Shown one piece after another: positions 57,301-64,000 of a stretch of DNA of 64,000 nt. How positions within the stretch are numbered: position 1 is the first letter of the stretch; every line of letters starts with the position of its first letter. The DNA comes from Nicotiana tabacum (taxonomy: Eukaryota > Streptophyta > Magnoliopsida > Solanales > Solanaceae): positions 138,903,560-138,967,559 of the forward strand of contig NC_134085.1 in assembly GCF_000715075.1 (NCBI RefSeq), given 5' to 3'. Position numbers and translations under genes: made by a program. A model generated the notes under the pieces. The model was given only the letters and a program-made list of their open reading frames with translations. It made no database searches and was not told the origin of the DNA.

Positions 57301-57813
57301 ATGGTAGAAGGTTCAAAACAATGGCATGAAAAATTACCATTTGCATTATTATGATACCGCACTACTGTTCGCACTTCAGTAGGAGCAACTCCTTATTTGT
57401 TGGTATATGGCACTGAAGCAGTAATTCCTGCAGAAGTTGAGATTCCTTCCCTTCGGATCATCGCTCAAGCAAAGATTGATGATGATGAATGGGCCAAAAC
57501 CCGTCTGGAACAGTTAAACTTGATTGATGAAAAACGATTGGCCGCAGTATGTCATGGTCAATTATATCAAAGAAGAATAGAAAGAGCATACAACAAAAAG
57601 GTGCGTCCACGGAAGTTTGAAGTGGGTCAACATGTGCTGAAACGTATTCTTCCACATCAGGTTGAGGTGAAAGGCAAATTTTCCCCAAATTGGCAAGGAC
57701 CATTCATTGTGACCAGAATATTGTCAAATAGTGCACTATGTTTAACAGATATTGAAGGCAAATGCATAGGCATGGCGATCAATTCTGACGCGGTGAAGAG
57801 ATATTATGCATAA
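54336..57813 (+). pseudogene. pol: Ogre-like pol: RT, two RNase H domains, integrase (four premature stops)
   Basis: All domains lie in one frame. RT: SFVDCYAGYHQ (motif A, near 55000), MPFGLKNAGATYMRAM, and YVDD at 55192-55203. A Gypsy-type RNase H relic follows (ILYLTVLENSFGCVLGQH), in which the usual first catalytic Asp is replaced, so it probably serves as a connection. A second, archaeal-type RNase H starts at FYDGAANMNGVGIG (near 56095), continuing with NMAEYEACILGLR and GDSDLLVH. Integrase: HHCC zinc module (56761-56888), catalytic Asp at 56971, Asp at 57154 and Glu at 57262 (spacing 60 and 35), then a C-terminal domain ending near SDAVKRYYA; no chromodomain. Stops: TGA 56188, TAA 56308, TAG 57202, TGA 57352. 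The dual RNase H places it in the Tat/Ogre lineage. Confidence 0.9.
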
Positions 57814-59129
57814 CTTTTTGAATGTTTGTATTTAACATTATTTCAAAGATTGGAATGACAAAGGCAATTTATTCTACTATCCAAACACTATACCCTTTGT
57901 TTCCCCTTTGAGCCATACTTGTTTCTTTCCTACCCTCTCTTGAAATCAATGAAAAGAAAAATCACTATTATTTAGTGAACTACGTTTGACCTGATTCCTC
58001 AAAGAAGGATACGTAGGCGCCTCATGGCTCGGTCATAGGGTGCACAATATACATAATGTGCACAAAAAGAAACATCAAGCGACCTCAATCACGAAAACTG
58101 GGGCAAGAATTGTATTGGAAATAAGAAAAGATTACAAGAGTTGTAATTTTAAACCCATACCAAAACTGTTTATCTTTTGATACCTTTCCATTTCCAACCA
58201 CATACCAAAAAGACCTTTCGATCAATCTTAGAAAAATGCTGAGTCGAACAACTGAAGATGGTTCATAACACTCTGGTACAAACAAGAAAAGAAAGTAAAA
58301 ATGAGAGAGTCTTATAAGTGAAAACCCACACGGGCACCATAAGGCGATGGAAGTTGAGAGAAAGTAAAATGAGAGAGTCTTATTGGTGAAAACCTTCGCA
58401 GGCACCATAAAGCGAAAAAGAAGTAAGAAATGAACAAATGAGGAGGGTTTATCGGTGAAAACTCTTTGAGATACTGCAAGTCCAACAGGTCTGCAAAATG
58501 AAAAATAAAGGACTCAGAATTATGGAAATTTTGGGGAAAACCAAAAAATGAGGTAATTGAAAGGAGATTGATTAAAAGTCTGGGTTGATTAATCCAAAAT
58601 GCATACCCTGATCATTGGCGCCAGTGACTCCAATCAGATAAGTTTATTCCTTTTCCAAACAGTCATCCAAATTCGGATTTTTCTTTTCATTCTATAATTG
58701 TCGAAATCAGCGTGTTTCGTCACTAATAATCTTACTTTTCTAAAGCTTTGAGATAAGTTTTATTCCAAACAAATAAGAAGGAATGTCAAGGTATACTACC
58801 AAGATTCAAGGTTATATGATACATAATACGACCATGAAAGGCGGGAGATAAAATAATAGGATATGGGTGTAAGAAAAGTGAAATCAAAAGTGGATCAGCA
58901 ATGTCAGGAGGGACATATGATTACAGCTAAAAGGGTTTGAAGGAAAACATACAGAGGGGAATCCTATAGTCAAGGATCAATCACAAAGACAAAACAGTCT
59001 TTTTCAACCATTCCAAGGCAATAAAACAAGACCAAAAAGAAGCCCCACCATCGGCAGGAATACCCCAGTTAACCACCCTGCTTTAAACTAACAAAGTTTT
59101 CTTTGATTTAAAACATGGACAAAAACAAC
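57814..59129 (+). other. 3' untranslated region, unique part
   Basis: Non-coding. It includes the second copy of the recurrent motif (57978-58018) and an imperfect direct repeat of about 60 bp (58291-58348 and 58362-58412, sharing ATGAGAGAGTCTTAT and GGCACCATAA). The rest has no recognised structure. Confidence 0.7.
57978..58018 (+). repeat. Recurrent untranslated motif, copy 2
   Basis: GAACTACGTTTGACCTGATT ... AGGATACGTAGGCGCC, soon after the end of pol. Confidence 0.85.
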
Positions 59130-60370
59130 AAAGAAGTCAGGCGTCCACCAGGAGAATGAGGATGAAGAATTGAAGAAGTCAGGCGTCCACCTGGAGAATG
59201 AGGATGAGAAAAGAAGAAGTCAGGCGTCCACCTGGAGAATGAGGATGAAGAATTAAAGAAATCAGGCGTCCACCTGGAGAATGAGGATGAGAATTAAAGA
59301 AGTCAGGCGTCTACCTGGAGAATGAGGATGAGAAAAGAAGAAGTCAGACGTCCACCTGGAGAATGTGGATAAGAATTAAAGAAGTCAGGCGTCCACCTGG
59401 AGAATGAGGATGAAGAATTAAAGAAGTCAGGCGTCCACCTGGAGAATGAGGATGAGAATTAAAGAAGTCAGGCGTCCACCTGGAGAATGAAGATGAGAAA
59501 AGAAGAAGTCAGACGTCCACCTGGAGAATGAGGATGAGAAAAGAAGAAGTCAGGCGTCCACCTGGAGAATGAGGATGAAGAATTAAAGAAGTCAGGCGTC
59601 CACCTGGAGAATGAGGATAAGAATTAAAGAAGTCAGGCGTCCACCTGGAGAATGAGGATAAGAATTAAAGAAGTCAGGCGTCCACCTGGAGAATGAGGAT
59701 GAAGAATTGAAGAAGTCAGGCGTCCACCTGGAGAATGAGGATGAGAAAAGAAGAAGTCAGGCGTCCACCTGGAGAATGAGGATGAAGAATTAAAGAAGAA
59801 GTCAGGCGTCCACCTGGAGAATGAGGATGAGAATTAAAGAAGTCAGGCGTCCACCTGGAGAATGAGGATGAGAAAAGAAGAAGTCAGGCGTCCACCTGGA
59901 GAATGAGGATGAGAATTAAAGAAGTCAGGCGTCCACCTGGAGAATGAGGATGAGAATTAAAGAAGTCAGGCGTCCACCTGGAGAATGAGGATGAGAATTA
60001 AAGAAGTCAGGCGTCCACCTGGAGAATGAGGATGAGAAAAGAAGAAGTCAGGCGTCCACCTGGAGAATGAGGATGAGAATTAAAGAAGTCAGGCGTCCAC
60101 CTGGAGAATGAGGATGAGAAAAGAAGAAGTCAGGCGTCCACCTGGAGAATGAGGATGAAGAATTGAAGAAATCAGGCGTTCACCTGGAGAATGAGGATGG
60201 AGAATTGAAGAAGTAAGGCGTCCACCTGGAGAACGATGATAAGAATTAAAGAAGTCAGGCGTCCACCTGGAGAATGAGGATGAAGAAGTTAAAAAGAAGT
60301 CAGGCGTCCACCCGGAGAATGAGGATGAAGAAAGAAAAGAAGCAGTCAAGGAACCCACCTGGAGAACGAG
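59130..60370 (+). repeat. 41-bp minisatellite in the Ogre 3' region, about 30 copies
   Basis: The core GAAGTCAGGCGTCCACCTGG followed by AGAATGAGGATGA is almost invariant; the period is 41-42 bp. The rest of the unit comes in three forms: GAAGAATTGAAGAA, GAGAAAAGAAGAA and GAGAATTAAAGAA, mixed along the array. The last copies from about 60170 are more degenerate (GAAGTAAGGCG, GGAACCCACCTGGAGAACGA). Frames over the array on either strand are artefacts of the repeat. Ogre-type elements are known to carry variable tandem repeats here. Confidence 0.95.
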
Positions 60371-60752
60371 GGAATTCAATTGAAGTGTTGAAATCAAAAG
60401 CCCGCTCATATGAAAAAGGAGCACACTTAGAATTAATAAAGCAGAGGAATCCAACAAAATCCCCAGCAAGAAACAACAAGAGTCCCAAACAGATGAAAGA
60501 AATACGGGACACAATGAAAAGGAATACAGAATAAGCCAAATGCCCAAGAGTCACCAAGATATCAAGACAACAAGAAACGCAAGGGCATGATCTAGATAAG
60601 ATTTTTATAATTCATGTATCATAGTCTAGTTTAGCTTTTTGTATTACCTTGGAAGTAAGGTGTAATAAGGAGGTCAGCAAGCAGTAAAAACAGCACGAAG
60701 CAGCAGTAACATCACAGTCCCACGGTAGTCCCAGCTACCCCAAAACTTCCCG

Positions 60753-60792
60753 AACTACATTGACCTGATTCCTTTATAGCCAAGGATATGTA
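60753..60792 (+). repeat. Recurrent untranslated motif, copy 3
   Basis: GAACTACATTGACCTGATTC ... AAGGATATGTAGGAAACC, about 140 bp before the 3' LTR. Confidence 0.85.
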
Positions 60793-60918
60793 GGAAACCT
60801 TTGAAGCAGAGGTTCGGTCAAATCTTTCAAAAAATTCTTCCGACGGAGTATTTGAACGGGCAAAAATCGCTCGTATCCGCTCACTTTATCTTTGCACGAA
60901 AACTCTTCGAGTTTCCGC

Positions 60919-60933
60919 ACAAAGAGGGGCAGC
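60919..60933 (+). other. Polypurine tract of the Ogre-like element
   Basis: ACAAAGAGGGGCAGC immediately before the LTR start TGTGAGCACG. AAAGAGGGGCAGC is a usual form of this tract in Tat/Ogre elements. Confidence 0.88.
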
Positions 60934-63900
60934 TGTGAGCACGTGATTTTTGCCTTACGAAAACTACTCCAAAAATAAATCAAAAATAAAATAAATTTCT
61001 GTTAGTATGCAATTTGTGAATTTGCGTGGTGTTTGTTAAATATTTGTTTTATGTCCGTAAATATTTACGTTGTCATAATAAAATGAAAAATAAAATAAAA
61101 TACATGTTGCATGCATATCTAGGATTTAATTATGCATTAATTCAAAATAAAAACACAAAAAATATGCATTTTTGTTCTATTTTAAATATTCCACTATGTG
61201 ATTAATGTTTTGTCTGTATGTTGAACAGTTGTTATAAAGTGATTAATATTGTCTAGAAGTTAAAATTGTTTTATAATTAAATTTAGGAATTTAAATTAGA
61301 AAATTGAAATAAAAAATAAAATAAAATAAAATAGAATGTGAAAATCGGACCTGGATTAAAATCCAGGCCCAAAACCAAATTACCCCCCTTAGCCCAATCC
61401 AGGCAGCCTCAAGTCCGGTCCAATCCAGACGAGCCAAAACGACAGCGTTTGGTCGTAGCTTCTCAGGGACCGTTGGATCAAATCCAACCAACGGTTAAGA
61501 TCTCACCCCTTACCCGTAACCCGTAACCCGACCCATTGACCCGACTCAGCCGACCCTGGCATTAAACCAAACGACATCGTTTGGTTTAATGAACTAATCC
61601 TGGCCCTTCATTCTACTTGATCTAACGGTTAGTATCAATTCACCTTCCTCCTATATAAATCCCTACCCCGGCCCCTAGCCAAACACCCCCCTCCTTCCCT
61701 GTTCATCATCCCTTCCGAAACTCACCCCTAACCCTAGCCGCCCTAGGATCCCACCGCCTGAAACCCGGCGGCATCAACGCCGCCGGTCACCAAAATAACA
61801 CCCTAGAACCCCCTGAACATCTTCTACACAGATCTGACCTTAGTTTTCTTCGAATCAGACCCCAACTCTTCGAATACTAAATCGAAGGTGGGTCTGAAAA
61901 CTCCAACCTTTCCAATGGCTTCCAAAATAACACCATAGCTTCCCCTAACCACCCTAGGTATGGATCTGTTGCTTGTTTGGCTCGAATCACTTCCGAGCTT
62001 CTCGAATCTTCTTTTGAAGATTCGGACCAAACAAGAACAAACTCAGATCTGTTCTAAATTGACACCAAATGACCCCTAGGTTACCCTCACCCTTGTGTCG
62101 TATTTGGTCCCCCTCGAATCTGACCAGAAATGGTTAAGTCCCAAATCGAATCTTCAAAAAACCTAGAAATACTAGACTTTTGGATTCTGCCCAAATTAAA
62201 TAAAGATTGAGGTTTAATCGACCTTAGTCGAAGTATTTTCAGTGGAAAATACTTCGACTAAGGTCTGTTTGATTTCAAACAAAGTCCGAATCCAAGTTGA
62301 GTTCGAGTCCGTATGAAGTTTGAAGATTCAGAGGTATTTTTCTATTTCTTTTGTGTATTCTACGTGTATTGTTGTTTGTCTTAATAGCCTGTTAATTTTT
62401 CATGATTTTATTTGATTAATTCTGTCATCTTTGTCTCATGCCCGTCTATATGATCAAATATGAAACTATTTCTGTTGGTTGTGATTATTTACAATGTAAA
62501 TAATCGACTCGATTAAGTTCGTCGATTAGTTATATTGTGAATTCTCATTTATGATAATGCTAATGGAAACAGTCTGCTTCTATTGTTTTAGACTGATTAT
62601 GGACAAATGTTGTAAATAGTCTACTGATTAATACTTGTCAATTAAATCATATTTGTTTGCAAATCAGTAAATTCAAATGTATGATGTGTATATATTGTTT
62701 TCTGAACAGGGCATTGTCAATATATTGACAATGCTCCTGTGTTTGTTTGATTTTAGTTCAAAGTTGAAGTTCAGTGTAATTTGTTATGTTGAAATTCAGT
62801 ATAATGTTGTTGAGATGTTAGGTAAATTCAATTTCACAATTGTTGGGTAGATACAACTGTGTTAGGAACTTAAGAGAATTGGTATTAGCTGTTTTAAATC
62901 AGGTTGATAATTAGGTTTGAATAGATTTTTAAATCTGTTTCATAATAGATTCTGATCTTGTATTAATGGGCAGTAATAACAGTAGGATTTCAGGGCATTT
63001 CTGGGAATGAAACAGTAAAAAATAGTGTTAGTGCTAGTGTGCTGGAAGTGGAGTGTTAGTGGCTGTTAATCTAATAGGATAATAGGAAACCAAAGGAAGT
63101 GGAGGGGCTGAAAATAAAGTAAAGGTATCCTTAGTGCTGTTTGAATAAGAAAAAGCAGTTCAGTGGCAGATTTTAAGGGAAAATCTGCCTTAGATAACAA
63201 AAAGGGGGTCCAGGCAGCACTTAAAAAGAAAGGGACAGACCTGTATAAATACAGGAAGCAAATAGATTTTTAAGATCAGATTTTAGAGAGCTCTTTGAAG
63301 AAAGAAAAACAAGGAAAAAAGAGAGCTTTCAGGCAGATTTTAAAAGAGAAAAAGATCAGTCTTTGAGAGAGAAAGAAAGGAGAGAAAGACAGAAAGAAAG
63401 AAAGGAGAAGAAAAATCAGATTTTAAGAGGAGAGTTTTAAAAAATAGGAAGAAGAAAACAGAAACAGAAAACAGAAAATATAGTCAGAAACAGGAATCCG
63501 AAACAGGAAGAAATTGAAATCTGAAAAAATGTTATCCTCCTAGAATCAGTCCGTTGTTTGTGCAATTATTTTTGTGTGAATATTATTCAGTTTGAATCTG
63601 AAATCTTTCCCTCAAGTTTCTGTCACTGTTCATCTAGGTTAACGGGTCTTGTTCAGACTTGCTGTGTTATCGGTACATTCTACTGATTTTGTTATTGCTG
63701 CTACTGCTGAAATTTACTCCTTCTACCTTCATTTTCAGGTACATGTCTTTTAAATTTTATGTTGGAAAGAGATTCAACATGACTAATCAATGAAGCTTGA
63801 ATTGCAATTCTGTTTTCCATTTGTCCAAGTTCATCAGTTTAAATTTCATTTTTGTTTCATGTTAGTTAATTAGTAGTGAATTCAATTTGATAGCTATGAG

Positions 63901-64000
63901 TTAATTGTCTTACTTTGAAATTCGTATAAAGCTTTGTAATAATGTTAGCCCTTCATCTCATTAGTTTAGTCATGTTTGAACTGTCAAGGTAGGAAACATG
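60934..64000 (+). mobile_element. 3' LTR of the Ogre-like element (cut by window end)
   Basis: The first 3067 bp of the LTR, matching 42814-45888. Differences from the 5' copy are few and almost all transitions. It includes copies of both TATA-like boxes (61652 and 63244), the 20-bp-arm hairpin (62221-62264) and the palindrome near 62711. If the remaining 1.4 kb lie beyond the window, the whole element is about 22.6 kb. Confidence 0.95.
63244..63250 (+). promoter_or_regulatory. TATA-like box in the 3' LTR
   Basis: TATAAAT in CTGTATAAATACAGG; in this copy it could drive read-out transcription into the flanking DNA. Confidence 0.45.

Noticed and set aside
59130..60370. CRISPR-like array (regular short repeats)
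   Set aside because: Spacers are not unique, units are head-to-tail with short variable tails, and the context is a plant retrotransposon.
60089..60557. Minus-strand frames of 85-152 codons with repeated SGWTPDFF-like residues
   Set aside because: They lie over the 41-bp minisatellite; the repeat lacks stops in those frames. No family similarity and no constraint beyond the DNA repeat.
42814..64000. Endogenous pararetrovirus or plant envelope-bearing virus
   Set aside because: Domain order, Arg-tRNA primer site, ORF1, intron and long LTRs fit an Ogre-type retrotransposon. No movement protein, coat protein of pararetrovirus type or envelope-like frame is seen.

Overview
The window looks like repeat-dense, gene-poor DNA of a higher plant, most likely Solanaceae (Nicotiana, Solanum or Capsicum type). 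The grounds are a TS-type SINE with a (TTG)n tail, Tekay/Del-like LTRs primed by initiator-Met tRNA, and a very large Ogre/Tat-type Ty3/Gypsy element primed by an Arg-type tRNA. I see no intact host gene; almost every kilobase can be assigned to a transposable element, many nested in one another. Species and chromosome position cannot be told from the sequence.

Left part (1-13641), a minus-strand nest. Element A has its 5' LTR at 4295-7467 and a non-coding interior running off the left edge. It has inserted into the integrase of a broken chromovirus B (7468-8850), whose truncated 5' LTR (F) lies at 8851-10248. B/F in turn sits in the tandem-repeat 3' region (41, 91 and 56 bp arrays, 10249-11760) of an old Tat/Athila-like element G, of which an RNase H fragment (11857-12123), an Asp-type primer site and the 5' LTR (12972-13641) remain.

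Middle part (13642-24139), small and DNA elements: a SINE with 18-bp target duplications (14483-14714), Helitron sequence with two 5' ends and one 3' end (17688-19606), a Mutator-like element with long terminal inverted repeats (19942-22295) carrying a nested hAT MITE (21849-22097), and two more MITEs. A LINE (from about 24140) is split inside its ORF1 by element C (24586-34510, minus strand). C has both LTRs and a 4.4-kb interior without gag or pol. The LINE resumes at 34511 and is cut off in ORF2 by another LTR (35704 onward). Element A and element C share LTR words, primer site, leader and interior, so they look like a non-autonomous (LARD-like) family. Its leader is shared with element D (plus strand, LTR 39264-42184), which still has a gag fragment.

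Right part (42814-64000): D's gag is interrupted by a young Ogre-like element. Its 5' LTR is 42814-47326, with an Arg-type primer site, then ORF1 of unknown function (48113-50185), gag, protease with a G-patch-like tail, a candidate 183-bp intron, RT, two RNase H domains, integrase, a 3' region with about 30 copies of a 41-bp repeat, a polypurine tract and the first 3.07 kb of the 3' LTR. The two LTRs differ by only about 17 substitutions over 3.07 kb by eye, yet the coding region has five premature stops and two frame changes. Nearly all the changes are transitions, as expected for decay of methylated cytosines. ORF1 is the only long uninterrupted reading frame in the window.
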